A stretch of 64,000 bases of DNA from Microbacterium sp. BLY. Its GTDB lineage: Bacteria; Actinomycetota; Actinomycetes; Actinomycetales; Microbacteriaceae. Positions 7,730 through 15,884 of the stretch are shown one piece after another. The DNA is taken from contig NZ_JAGKSR010000001.1 in assembly GCF_017939615.1 (NCBI RefSeq), positions 124,001-188,000 on the forward strand, written 5' to 3'. Under the pieces are notes generated by a model. That model ran no database searches. It was not told where the DNA came from and worked only from the letters and a program-made list of their open reading frames with translations. A program made the translations under genes and the position numbers. How positions within the stretch are numbered: position 1 is the first letter of the stretch; each line of letters begins with the position of its first letter.

Positions 7730-7817
7730 GGTGACGTGTCCGAGCGGCCGAAGGAGCACGCTTGGAAAGCGTGTGTTGTGCAAGCAACCGCGGGTTCGAA
7801 TCCCGCCGTCACCGCCA
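7730..7817 (+). tRNA. tRNA-Ser (GGA)
   Basis: An 88-base tRNA. The acceptor stem ggtgacg pairs with cgtcacc. The anticodon loop CTTGGAAAG gives anticodon GGA, the long variable arm typical of class II tRNAs is present, the T loop GGTTCGAATCC is intact, and CCA is encoded at 7815-7817. A strong terminator hairpin follows. Confidence 0.97.
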
Positions 7818-7820
7818 CAG

Positions 7821-7859
7821 ACGACGAAGACCTCCGCGATGCGGAGGTCTTCGTCGTTT
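7821..7859. terminator. Terminator after tRNA-Ser, shared with the convergent acetyltransferase gene
   Basis: A perfect 17-bp stem (7821-7837 with 7841-7857) has a 3-base loop GAT and ends in TTT. It sits between the plus-strand tRNA and the minus-strand GNAT gene, so it can serve both directions. Confidence 0.85.
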
Positions 7860-7869
7860 CCGGGACGGA

Positions 7870-8472
7870 TCAGTCGTCGAGGCGCACCCCGTAGGTCAGA
7901 CCGCCGGGCGCGGAGGGCAGCCGCGTCATCCCGAGACGCTCGTAGAAGGCGGCCGCGCCGTGGTTCGCGGGGTCCATGCCGAGGTGCAGCGCCGGGACGC
8001 CGCGTCGACGCAGCTCGGCGAACAGCGTCTCGATGAGGCCGCGCCCGAGGCCCTGCCCCTGGGTCTCCGGCAGCAGATCGATGTGCAGGTGCGCCGGGTA
8101 CTCCCCCGCGTTCGGCTCGATCCCGGGGGCCCGGGTGTAGCCGTACTCGATCAGCTTCTCCTCCCGGGTCTGCGCGTCCGCCGGCCGCGGGTAGCGCTCC
8201 TGCAGGGTCGGCCACCACTCGTCGCGGAACCAGGCGAGGAAGGCGTCGGTGTCGTCGGTCGCGACGAGGTAGCCGATGGCGCGCCCGTCATCGGCTTCCA
8301 CCACCCATGCGAGGTCGGGGTGCCGCTCGACGTAGGGCACCGCGAAGAGGTGACCCCAGAGTTCGTCGTCCGACAGCATCCCGGTGGCGTCTCCCCCGGC
8401 GTCAGCGGTCCTGCGGCAGATCTCGAACATCGCCGCGCGATCGGTCGGACGGTAGGGACGGATACGCGACAC
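7870..8472 (-). CDS. GNAT family N-acetyltransferase
   Basis: A 200-residue GNAT protein. The acetyl-CoA binding motif A is seen as ETQGQGLGRGLIETL at about residues 135-149, followed by the motif B region with NHGAAAFYERLGM. The N-terminus SRIRPYRPTDRAAM is typical of the fold. The family transfers an acetyl group from acetyl-CoA to an amine of a small molecule or protein; the substrate here cannot be told from sequence. It is transcribed away from the tRNA-Ser and ends at the shared terminator. The gene 17 bp upstream (PAP2 phosphatase) is not functionally linked in an obvious way. Confidence 0.88.
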   Translation of the reverse strand: MSRIRPYRPTDRAAMFEICRRTADAGGDATGMLSDDELWGHLFAVPYVERHPDLAWVVEADDGRAIGYLVATDDTDAFLAWFRDEWWPTLQERYPRPADAQTREEKLIEYGYTRAPGIEPNAGEYPAHLHIDLLPETQGQGLGRGLIETLFAELRRRGVPALHLGMDPANHGAAAFYERLGMTRLPSAPGGLTYGVRLDD

Positions 8473-8489
8473 GGATGCTCCTCGACGGG

Positions 8490-9131
8490 TCAGGGTGCGC
8501 TCAGCCTATCGGCGCGCGCGGGCGCGTCGAGGTCGCGCTGCACCCACGGGACGAGCACCGCGCCGAGCACGAGCACGACGCCCGCGCCGACCAGCGCACC
8601 ACCGAGCGTGTCCGTCGCCCAGTGCACCGACAGGAACGTGCGCGACAGCGCCATGAGGACCACCCACGCGGCCCCGATGATCGCCACCCACACCCGGGGG
8701 AACAGCACCCACAGCACGAGGGCGATCGTCGCCGCGTTGGCCGTGTGGCCGGAGGGGAACGAGCCGTAGTCGCTCACCACGAGCATGTCGTCGGGTCGGG
8801 CCCGCCCGAAGAGGTTCTTGAGGAGCTGGACGGCGCCCGCGCTGACGAGGAAGCAGAGCGCCGCGAAGAGCGCGCCGCGCCATCGCCGCATCAGCAGCAG
8901 GATCACGATGGTCAGCACGGGGACGCCGAAGATGGCGACCCAGCCGCCGCCGACCCAGTTCAGCGCGAGCGCGAAGCTCAGCATCCAGTCCGCGCGGATG
9001 CCGGTGATGGTGTCGTTCCACCACTGGTCGAGCCCGGGCGTCTGCGGATGGACGATGACGACGAGAGCGCCGAGGGCGGTGGCGAGGACGAGGCAGGCGA
9101 CGCCCGACCACAGCAGCATCCGTCGGTTCAT
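8490..9131 (-). CDS. PAP2 superfamily membrane phosphatase
   Basis: A 213-residue membrane protein with the three catalytic motifs of the type 2 phosphatidic acid phosphatase family: KNLFGRARP near residue 105, SFPSGHTANA near 122 and SRTFLSVHWATD near 168. The nucleophile and general-acid His residues (PSGH and SVHWATD) are intact. About six hydrophobic segments are visible. Family members dephosphorylate lipid phosphates such as undecaprenyl pyrophosphate or phosphatidic acid at the outer membrane face. The exact substrate is unknown. The ATG at 9131 starts at a signal-like hydrophobic helix. A longer upstream open frame is not coding. Confidence 0.88.
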   Translation of the reverse strand: MNRRMLLWSGVACLVLATALGALVVIVHPQTPGLDQWWNDTITGIRADWMLSFALALNWVGGGWVAIFGVPVLTIVILLLMRRWRGALFAALCFLVSAGAVQLLKNLFGRARPDDMLVVSDYGSFPSGHTANAATIALVLWVLFPRVWVAIIGAAWVVLMALSRTFLSVHWATDTLGGALVGAGVVLVLGAVLVPWVQRDLDAPARADRLSAP

Positions 9132-9178
9132 CGTCCCATTGTGACGGATGCCCCGACGATCATCGGTCGCCGTGCCGG

Positions 9179-10339
9179 TCAGCGCGCGATGCGGGCGAGC
9201 CCCTGCTCCAGATCGGCGATGAGGTCGGCCACGTCCTCGATGCCGACGGACAGCCGGACGATGTTCTCCGGCACCGCGAGCTCGGTCCCGCGGACCGACG
9301 CGTGGGTCATCTCCGGCGGGTAGCCGATCAGCGACTCCACCCCGCCGAGCGACTCCGCCAGCTGGAACAGGCTCGTGCTCTCGGCGAAGGCGCGGGCGGC
9401 GTCGCCGCCCGCGGCGAGGCCGAGGGACAGCATCCCGCCGAATCCGCTCATCTGCCGGGCCGCGACATCGTGGCCGGGGTGCGTGGCCAGGCCGGGATAG
9501 AACACCTGGGCGAACTCCGGGCGGGTCTGCGCCCACTCGGCGATCGTCTGCGCGTTCTCGGAGTGCTGGCGCATCCGGACGGCGAGCGTCTTGATGCCGC
9601 GGGTCGTCAGCCACGCGTCCAGCGGGGCGGACACGGCGCCGACGGCGAACTGCTGGAACTTCACGGCCTCGACGAAACGGTCGTCGCGGAAGACGACGGC
9701 GCCGCCGAGCACGTCGGAGTGGCCGCCGAGGTACTTCGTCGTGGAGTGCACGACGAAGTCGGCGCCGAGCGCGAGCGGCTGCTGCAGGGCGGGCGATGCG
9801 AACGTGTTGTCCACGACGACGAGGGCGCCGGCCGCGTGCGCGACCTCGGCGATCAGAGCGATGTCGACGATCTTGAGCAGCGGGTTGCTCGGCGTCTCCA
9901 GCCACACGATGCGGGTCTCCGGGCGGATGGCCGCCCGGATCACGTCGACGTCGGACAGCTCGACGGTGGTGGTGTCGATGCCCCACGGCGCGAGCACCTT
10001 GGTGAAGAGGCGGTAGGTGCCCCCGTACACGTCGTTGCCGAGCAGCACGTGGTCGCCGGGGCGGAGGATCCCCCGCAGGAGCCCGTCCTCCGCGGCGAGT
10101 CCGGACGCGAACGACAGCGCCGCGACGCCGCCCTCGAGAGCGGCGAGCTGCGTCTCCAGCGAGGAGCGCGTCGGGTTGCCGGCCCGGTTGTACTCGTAGC
10201 CGTCGCGGAACCCGCCGATGCCGTCCTGCACATGCGTCGAGGACTGGTAGATCGGGGGGATGATCGCCCCGGTGGTCGGGTCGGGCGCCTGTCCGGCGTG
10301 GATGGCGCGAGTGGCGAAGGCGTGGTCGTGGTCGGACAT
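9179..10339 (-). CDS. metB: Cystathionine gamma-synthase
   Basis: A 386-residue Cys/Met-metabolism PLP enzyme. The PLP lysine lies in STTKYLGGHSD near residue 205. Other landmarks are EYNRAGNPTR near 50, SGLAAEDGLL and the Asp in VVVDNTFASP near 180. Family members join cysteine to an activated homoserine (gamma-synthase) or cleave cystathionine (gamma-lyase), and the two are hard to separate by eye. It lies 54 bp downstream of a cystathionine beta-synthase gene in the same orientation. The pair would interconvert homocysteine and cysteine through cystathionine, so a lyase role (reverse transsulfuration) is possible. Confidence 0.85.
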   Translation of the reverse strand: MSDHDHAFATRAIHAGQAPDPTTGAIIPPIYQSSTHVQDGIGGFRDGYEYNRAGNPTRSSLETQLAALEGGVAALSFASGLAAEDGLLRGILRPGDHVLLGNDVYGGTYRLFTKVLAPWGIDTTTVELSDVDVIRAAIRPETRIVWLETPSNPLLKIVDIALIAEVAHAAGALVVVDNTFASPALQQPLALGADFVVHSTTKYLGGHSDVLGGAVVFRDDRFVEAVKFQQFAVGAVSAPLDAWLTTRGIKTLAVRMRQHSENAQTIAEWAQTRPEFAQVFYPGLATHPGHDVAARQMSGFGGMLSLGLAAGGDAARAFAESTSLFQLAESLGGVESLIGYPPEMTHASVRGTELAVPENIVRLSVGIEDVADLIADLEQGLARIAR

Positions 10340-10393
10340 GCCCTCAGCCTACGACCGGCGCCTCCGACCGGTGCCGGCCTGTTACGTCCCGCG

Positions 10394-11764
10394 TCACCGC
10401 GAGAGGTACGCGAGGAGGTCCTGCCGGGTGAGCACCGTGTGGGGCTTGCCGTCCTCGGTCACCAGCAGCGCGTCCGCCGCGGCGAGCGCGGCCCGCGCCT
10501 GCGCCACCGGCGCATGGATGCCGATGAGGGGAAGGCGCTCCCCCACGTGCGCACCGACGGCATCGCTCGGTTCCGCCTCACCGCGGAACAGCAGGTCGAG
10601 CAGCCCCTTCTCGTCGACCGTGCCGACGACCTCGCCCATCATGACCGGAGGCTCGGCGCTGAGGACGACGAGCTGCGACACCTCGTACTCGGTCATCATG
10701 CCGATCGCCTCGAGCACGGTGTCGGTGGGGTGCGCGTGCACGAGGTCCGGGAGGCCGTGGCGGGAGGAGCGGGCCGCGAGCACGTCGGCGACGGTCTCCC
10801 CCTCCTCCACCTCGCTGAAGCCGTAGGAGCGCATCCATCCGTCGTTGAAGATCTTGCCCAGGTAGCCGCGCCCGCCGTCCGGGAGGAGGACGACCATGAC
10901 GGCGTCGGCCGGGAGGTCGCGGGCCACGCGCAGGGCCCCGACGACCGCCATGCCGCTGGATCCGCCGACGAGGATGCCCTCTTCGCGGGCGAGCCGCCGG
11001 GTCATGGCGAAGGACTCCGCGTCGCCGACCGCGACGATCTCATGCGGGACCGCGGGGTCGTAGGCGCCCGGCCAGATGTCCTCGCCGACGCCCTCGACGA
11101 GGTACGGACGGCCGGTGCCGCCGCTGTAGACGCTGCCCTCGGGGTCGACCCCGATGATGCGCACCGCGTCATCGGACACTTCGCGCAGGTAGCGGCCGGT
11201 GCCGGTGATCGTGCCGCCCGTCCCCACGCCGGCGACGAAGTGCGTGAGGCGGCCGTCGGTGTCGCGCCAGATCTCGGGGCCCGTGGTCTCGTAGTGGCTG
11301 CGCGGCCCGTTCGGGTTCTCGTACTGGTTCGGCTTGAAAGCCCCCGGGATCTCGCGGGCCAGCCGGTCGCTCACGCTGTAGTAGGACTCCGGGCTGTCGG
11401 CCGGCACGGACGTCGGGGTCACGACGACCTCGGCGCCGTACGCGCGGAGCACGTCGATCTTGTCCTCCCCGACCTTGTCCGGGAGCACGAAGACGCAGCG
11501 GTAGCCCCGCTGCTGGGCGACGAGCGCCAGCCCCACCCCGGTGTTGCCGCTGGTCGGCTCGACGATCGTCCCGCCCGGCGCGAGGTCGCCCGCGGCCTCG
11601 GCGGCATCGATGATGCGGGTCGCGATGCGGTCCTTCGCGGAGCCGCCGGGGTTCAGGTACTCGAGCTTCACGAGCACCGTGCACGCGACGCCCTCGGTGA
11701 CGTGCTGGAGCTTCACCAGGGGCGTGTCGCCGACGAGGTCGACGATGGAGTCTGCGTACTTCAT
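10394..11764 (-). CDS. cbs: Cystathionine beta-synthase
   Basis: A 456-residue enzyme with an N-terminal PLP domain of the cysteine synthase family: Lys in GGSAKDR near residue 42, TSGNTG near 70, and the phosphate-binding loop GTGGTITGTG near 182. Two C-terminal CBS domains (about 330-456) distinguish it from cysteine synthase (about 310 residues) and usually bind adenosyl ligands. It condenses serine (or an activated serine) with homocysteine to cystathionine. It is the first gene of a two-gene unit with metB. An inverted repeat of the cttcgacaggctcag family lies just upstream. Confidence 0.92.
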   Translation of the reverse strand: MKYADSIVDLVGDTPLVKLQHVTEGVACTVLVKLEYLNPGGSAKDRIATRIIDAAEAAGDLAPGGTIVEPTSGNTGVGLALVAQQRGYRCVFVLPDKVGEDKIDVLRAYGAEVVVTPTSVPADSPESYYSVSDRLAREIPGAFKPNQYENPNGPRSHYETTGPEIWRDTDGRLTHFVAGVGTGGTITGTGRYLREVSDDAVRIIGVDPEGSVYSGGTGRPYLVEGVGEDIWPGAYDPAVPHEIVAVGDAESFAMTRRLAREEGILVGGSSGMAVVGALRVARDLPADAVMVVLLPDGGRGYLGKIFNDGWMRSYGFSEVEEGETVADVLAARSSRHGLPDLVHAHPTDTVLEAIGMMTEYEVSQLVVLSAEPPVMMGEVVGTVDEKGLLDLLFRGEAEPSDAVGAHVGERLPLIGIHAPVAQARAALAAADALLVTEDGKPHTVLTRQDLLAYLSR

Positions 11765-11816
11765 CTGTTCAGGGTACGGCGCGGGGTCCCGCCTCCGGGG
11801 CCGTGTTTCACCGCCG

Positions 11817-11860
11817 CTTCGACAGGCTCAGCGACCCACCGGTCCCTGAGCCCGTCGAAG
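11817..11860. repeat. Dispersed cttcgacaggctcag repeat, inverted pair
   Basis: Two facing copies (cttcgacaggctcag at 11817-11831 and ctgagcccgtcgaag at 11846-11860) form an imperfect hairpin between cbs and the sugar permease gene. Related copies are at 26054, 36156, 36201, 54506 and 55998-56046. It may act as a transcription end for the permease operon. Confidence 0.75.
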
Positions 11861-11862
11861 GG

Positions 11863-12831
11863 TCAGCCCTTGGTCGCGCCGGCCAGCAGGCCGCGCACGA
11901 AGAAGCGCTGCAGGGCGAAGAACACGATCAACGGGACGATGATCGAGATGAACGTTCCCGCCGACTGCAGGAACCACTTGTTGCCCCAGGTCCCGGACAG
12001 GGAGTTCAGCGCCTGGGTGATCGGCAGGGCGCCGGGCGAGGCGAAGATCGTCGCGACCAGCAGGTCGTTCCACACCCAGAGGAACTGGAAGATCGCGAAC
12101 GAGGCGATCGCGGGAGCGGCCAGCGGCAGGATGATCCGGAAGAACACCTGACCGTGTCCGGCACCGTCCACACGGGCCGCCTCGATGATCTCGCCGGGGA
12201 TCTCGGAGATGAAGTTGTGGAGCATGAACGTCGCGAGCGGCAGGGCGAAGATCGCGTGCGCGATCCAGACGCGGGCGAAGCTGTACTGCACCTCGTTCAG
12301 TCCGAACCCGGGGAAGACGGGCACGTCGTTGATCGTCAGGCCGTCCGAGAACAGGCTCAGCAGCGGCACGAGCGCCATCTGCAGCGGCACGATCTGCAGG
12401 GCGAACACGAAGATGAACAGCATGTTCCGACCCTTGAAGTCGATCCAGGCGAAGGCGTACGCGGCGAGCGAGGCCATGACGATCGGGAAGACCGTCGCGG
12501 GGATCGTGATCGCCAGCGAGTTCACGAAGGCGGTCGCGAGGGTGGTCGACGTGCCGCCCGAGTTCCACGCCTGCACGTAGTTGTCGAACGTGAACTCGGG
12601 GTTGGCGAAGACCGTCCACCATCCGCTGTTCTGCGTGTCCGCTCCCGGGCGGAACGAGGTGACGAACAGCCCGAAGGTCGGGATGGTCCAGAAGAGGGCG
12701 ATGACCGCGGCCGCGATCGTCGCACCCTTCGAGGTCAGCTTCTTGTGGGCGATCGCCTCGTTACGGCGTGTGTCCCGCGCCACCTGGCGCTTGGTGCGGT
12801 TGTCCACGACGGTGGCCTGCGTTGCACTCAT
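11863..12831 (-). CDS. Carbohydrate ABC transporter permease (MalG type)
   Basis: A 322-residue membrane protein with six hydrophobic segments and the ATPase-contact EAA motif EIIEAARVDGAGHGQVFFRI near residue 220. The N-terminal 35 residues are charged and cytoplasmic. It forms the second half of a heterodimeric sugar channel with the gene just upstream, whose stop it overlaps. No ATPase gene is present; actinobacterial sugar importers of this type often share a distant MsiK-like ATPase. It is likely induced with the binding-protein gene through the LacI regulator at 15885. Confidence 0.92.
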   Translation of the reverse strand: MSATQATVVDNRTKRQVARDTRRNEAIAHKKLTSKGATIAAAVIALFWTIPTFGLFVTSFRPGADTQNSGWWTVFANPEFTFDNYVQAWNSGGTSTTLATAFVNSLAITIPATVFPIVMASLAAYAFAWIDFKGRNMLFIFVFALQIVPLQMALVPLLSLFSDGLTINDVPVFPGFGLNEVQYSFARVWIAHAIFALPLATFMLHNFISEIPGEIIEAARVDGAGHGQVFFRIILPLAAPAIASFAIFQFLWVWNDLLVATIFASPGALPITQALNSLSGTWGNKWFLQSAGTFISIIVPLIVFFALQRFFVRGLLAGATKG

Positions 12832-14168
12832 CAGCGGATCTCCCTCTGCTTGGCCATCGATCGGGCGTTGTAGACGATGAGCGGCAACACGAACAGGAAC
12901 AGCACGACGGCGAGCGCCGACGAGTGCCCGTAACTCTGGAACCGCTGCTGCTGGTTGACCATCTCGAAGCCGAGGACGCTGGTCTCATCCCGGCCACCGG
13001 TCATCACGGCGACGATGTCGTACACCTTGAGCGACGCGATCGTGATGGTCGTGAGCACCACGATCAGCGACGACCGGATGCCGGGCACGGTCACGTTGCG
13101 GAAGCGCTGCCAGGCGTTCGTGCCGTCGAGCTCGGCCGCCTCCATCTGCTCCACCGGGACCGCCTTGATGGCCGCCGAGAGGATGACCATCGCGAATCCC
13201 GTCTGGGTCCAGATGAAGACGATGAGCAGCATGAGCGTGTTGAGGATCGGCTTGATCGCCAGCCACTGCACCGGATCGCCGCCGAACGCGGTGACGATGG
13301 CGTTGAGGAGGCCGATCTGGTCGCCCTGGCGGGCGTCGTACATGAACTTCCAGATGATGCCGGCGCCGACGAACGAGATCGCCACCGGCATGAACACGAG
13401 CACCTTGAGGAACTTCTCGCCGCGCGCCCGGTCGATGAAGACGGCGTAGGCGAGGCCGATGACCACCGAGATCACCGGAGCGAGCAGCGCCCAGATGATC
13501 GTGTTGATCACCGACGAGGTGCCGACCGGGTTGGTGAAGACCCAGATGTAGTTCTCGAGTCCGACGAACTCGTCGCCGGTCTTGTCGAAGAAGGACTTGA
13601 AGATCGTCGAGATCGCCGGGTAGATCAGGCCCAGCAGCAGCATGATCGAGGCCGGAGCCATGAACAGCACGAGCTGGAACAGGTAGCCGGCTCCCTGCCG
13701 GGCGCGGAAGTCGGCGAAGAAGAGGAGTCCGCCGACGAGCAGCGCGATGGCGACCACGTAGACGACGGCGTTCGCATAGGGGCGCAGCAGCAGGAGCGCC
13801 ACCACCGGGATCACCAGGCAGGCCACCAACCGCATGATGAAGTAGCCGCGACCGGCCCGCGGGGCGAACTCGATGAGGACGAGGATCAGGGCGACCACCA
13901 CGCCGAACACCAGCAGCACGGCCGGGATCTGCACGAGGGGGTTCAAGCCGCCGAGCCACAGGAAGAAGCTGTTGAGCGAGAACCCGATGGTGATCCGCGA
14001 GGACTCCTCGGTCGGCGCGGTGAACGCGAGGAGCAGCGCGAGAGCGACGACGACCACGAAGCCGATCGCGAGGACCGTGCGCGTGACGTTCCTCCCCTTG
14101 GCGTCGGTGCCGTGCGTCGTCGGCGGAGCATCAGCCTCGACGGGTTTCTCGATGGTCGCGTGCGACAT
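12831..14168 (-). CDS. Carbohydrate ABC transporter permease (MalF type)
   Basis: A 445-residue membrane protein, longer than usual because it has several extra N-terminal hydrophobic segments (about residues 30-150) before the core permease fold. The EAA-like motif EQMEAAELDGTNAWQRFRNV lies near residue 345. Residues around 190-220 (PASIMLLLGLIYPAIS) begin the conserved part. It pairs with the MalG-type permease downstream (1-bp overlap). The extended N-terminus resembles MalF proteins of the maltose/maltodextrin group, which supports an oligosaccharide substrate, but the sugar cannot be named. Confidence 0.9.
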   Translation of the reverse strand: MSHATIEKPVEADAPPTTHGTDAKGRNVTRTVLAIGFVVVVALALLLAFTAPTEESSRITIGFSLNSFFLWLGGLNPLVQIPAVLLVFGVVVALILVLIEFAPRAGRGYFIMRLVACLVIPVVALLLLRPYANAVVYVVAIALLVGGLLFFADFRARQGAGYLFQLVLFMAPASIMLLLGLIYPAISTIFKSFFDKTGDEFVGLENYIWVFTNPVGTSSVINTIIWALLAPVISVVIGLAYAVFIDRARGEKFLKVLVFMPVAISFVGAGIIWKFMYDARQGDQIGLLNAIVTAFGGDPVQWLAIKPILNTLMLLIVFIWTQTGFAMVILSAAIKAVPVEQMEAAELDGTNAWQRFRNVTVPGIRSSLIVVLTTITIASLKVYDIVAVMTGGRDETSVLGFEMVNQQQRFQSYGHSSALAVVLFLFVLPLIVYNARSMAKQREIR

Positions 14169-14218
14169 GGACGTCCCCTTCTGGGTAGAGCTGGGTTCCC
14201 GGGCGGTACGGATCGGTG

Positions 14219-14252
14219 GAGCGGGGCCGGGCTGTGCAGCCCGGCCCCGCTC
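14219..14252 (-). terminator. Hairpin between binding-protein and permease genes
   Basis: A 16-bp perfect GC-rich palindrome (14219-14234 with 14237-14252) lies between the binding-protein stop and the MalF-type start. Such intercistronic hairpins usually stabilise the upstream message so that the binding protein exceeds the permeases. No U-run follows. Confidence 0.6.
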
Positions 14253-14278
14253 GGCCTACGACGATCGCGTGGAGGCGA

Positions 14279-15601
14279 TCAGTTCTCGTAGCCGGCCTGG
14301 ATGTCGGAGAGCACCGTCTCGGTGTCCTTGCCGTCGATCCAGTCGACCATGCCCTTCCAGAACGACCCGGAGCCGACCGTCGACGGCATCAGGTCGGACG
14401 CGTCGAATCGGAAGGTGGTCGCGTCGTCCTGCATGATGGTCATCGCCTCCTGGAGGAACTCGCTCGAGGCGAGGCTCGGGTCGGCGTTCTTGTTGGCGGA
14501 GATCACACCACCGAGCTCGACGCGTGCGTCGGCGAACTCCGGCGATGCCATGAACTCGAGCACCTTCTGGGTGGCCTCGTCGTCGGAGAACGCGGCGACG
14601 AACTCGCCACCACCCTCGACCTGGAGCTCACCGGCGGTCTCGCCCGGCATGATGAACGCGTAGACGTCGCCGTCCGGCGCGACCTCGGGGACGTTGCCGT
14701 CCGCGGTCTCCGTGTCGAGGAAGTTCGCCGACAGGAACGACGCCTGGTGGGTCAGCGCGCAGTCACCCTTCGCCACAGCGTTGGCGACGTCGCCGAACGC
14801 GGTGGAGTTGATGCTCTTCACGTCGCCGTAGCCCGCATTGACGTACTCCGGGTTGAGGAGGATCTCGCCCACGGCGTCGAAGGCCTGCTTGATCTCCGGG
14901 TCGGTGAACTTCACGTCACCCGCGACCCACTGGTCGTAGACCTCGGGGCCCGACTGACGCAGGACGAGGTCCTCGACCCAGTCCGTCCCCGGCCAGCCGG
15001 AGGCGGCCTCGGAGGCGAAGCCGGCGCACCACGCGGGGCCGCCGGTCTTCTCGACGATGGTGTCGGTGAGGGCGATCATGTCGTCCCAGGTCTCCGGGAC
15101 CTCGACGCCCCACTCGGCGAACTGCTTCGGCGAGTACCAGACGTAGCCCTTGAGGTTCGCGAGCATCGGCGCCGCGTAGAAGGTGTCGTCGAACGTGCCG
15201 TACTTCTTCCAGTCCTCGGACCAGTTCTCGTCGACCGCGGCCTCGACGGCGTCGGTGGCGGGCTGGACCTTGCCGGTGTCGACGAGGGTCTTGAGCAGGC
15301 CGGGCTGCGGGACGATCGCGATGTCCGGGGCGTCGCCGCCGGTCACCTTCGTGACGATGTTGCCCTCGAAGCCCTTGTCGCCGGTGTACTCGACCTTGAT
15401 GCCGGTGTCCTTCGTGAACTGCTCGAAGGAGGCGTTGAGGTCATCGGCCTCGACGCCCGTGATGCCGCCGGAGATGCGGACGGTGTCCTTGGTCTCCCCG
15501 CCCTCGTCGCCTCCACCCTCGGCGCAGCCGGCGAGCGCCAGAGACGCGACGCCGACGAGTGCGATGGGGGCGAGCAGGCGGTATCGCTGTGACAAAGCCA
15601 T
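14279..15601 (-). CDS. Sugar ABC transporter substrate-binding lipoprotein
   Basis: A 440-residue family 1 extracellular solute-binding protein. The N-terminus is a lipoprotein signal with lipobox LALAGC at about residues 21-26, followed by a Gly/Glu-rich linker (GGGDEGGE). The body shows the usual two-lobe sequence pattern, with PDIAIVPQPGLL near 95 and TVGSGSFWKGM near 410. It captures a carbohydrate outside the membrane and delivers it to the two permeases downstream. It is divergently transcribed from a LacI-family gene, with several palindromic operators in between. The substrate is probably an alpha- or beta-glucoside, judged only by the operator types. Confidence 0.9.
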   Translation of the reverse strand: MALSQRYRLLAPIALVGVASLALAGCAEGGGDEGGETKDTVRISGGITGVEADDLNASFEQFTKDTGIKVEYTGDKGFEGNIVTKVTGGDAPDIAIVPQPGLLKTLVDTGKVQPATDAVEAAVDENWSEDWKKYGTFDDTFYAAPMLANLKGYVWYSPKQFAEWGVEVPETWDDMIALTDTIVEKTGGPAWCAGFASEAASGWPGTDWVEDLVLRQSGPEVYDQWVAGDVKFTDPEIKQAFDAVGEILLNPEYVNAGYGDVKSINSTAFGDVANAVAKGDCALTHQASFLSANFLDTETADGNVPEVAPDGDVYAFIMPGETAGELQVEGGGEFVAAFSDDEATQKVLEFMASPEFADARVELGGVISANKNADPSLASSEFLQEAMTIMQDDATTFRFDASDLMPSTVGSGSFWKGMVDWIDGKDTETVLSDIQAGYEN

Positions 15602-15666
15602 GTACTTCTCCTCTTCGGTGGATCATCCGTCCGCCCAAAGGTGAGAGCAATCGCCGCAACCATTGG

Positions 15667-15678
15667 GGAACCGATTCC
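15667..15678. promoter_or_regulatory. LacI-type operator candidate (GGAACCGATTCC)
   Basis: A 12-bp near-palindrome that differs by one base from the perfect GGAACCGGTTCC at 15793. It lies 66 bp upstream of the binding-protein gene, where a repressor could block its promoter. Confidence 0.55.
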
Positions 15679-15764
15679 AGGACAACCTACCCGGGTTCCT
15701 TCTCGGCGTACAACTGGGGAAGGTTACAAGATCACAACCCTTTGACCCCGGCGCCCACACGAAC

Positions 15765-15780
15765 GTGAGAGCGCTCCCAC
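15765..15780. promoter_or_regulatory. LacI-type operator candidate (GTGAGAGCGCTCCCAC)
   Basis: A palindrome with the central GAGCGCTC core. The pattern GGGAGCGCTCCC is the known operator type of actinobacterial CebR/CelR cello-oligosaccharide repressors. It lies in the space between the divergent binding-protein and lacI genes. Confidence 0.6.
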
Positions 15781-15792
15781 ATCGGCGCGTCT

Positions 15793-15804
15793 GGAACCGG
15801 TTCC
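15793..15804. promoter_or_regulatory. LacI-type operator candidate (GGAACCGGTTCC)
   Basis: A perfect 12-bp palindrome with the central CG of LacI-family operators, 81 bp upstream of the lacI start. Together with the variant copy at 15667 it brackets the intergenic region. Confidence 0.6.
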
Positions 15805-15884
15805 TCCCCCGGCGCGAACCGGCTACGATGGCTCCCGGCGAGCCTCCGTCCTCGCCGTCGTGGAACCGGGTCGAGGAGGACACG

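Noticed and set aside
7730..7817. tRNA-Ser as attachment site of an integrated element
   Set aside because: No direct repeat of the tRNA 3' end and no integrase gene are visible in the window.
9302..12151. Long open frame of over 900 codons on the plus strand opposite metB and cbs
   Set aside because: It is the antisense of two well-supported enzyme genes. GC-rich third positions keep such frames open; the translation has no recognisable domain.
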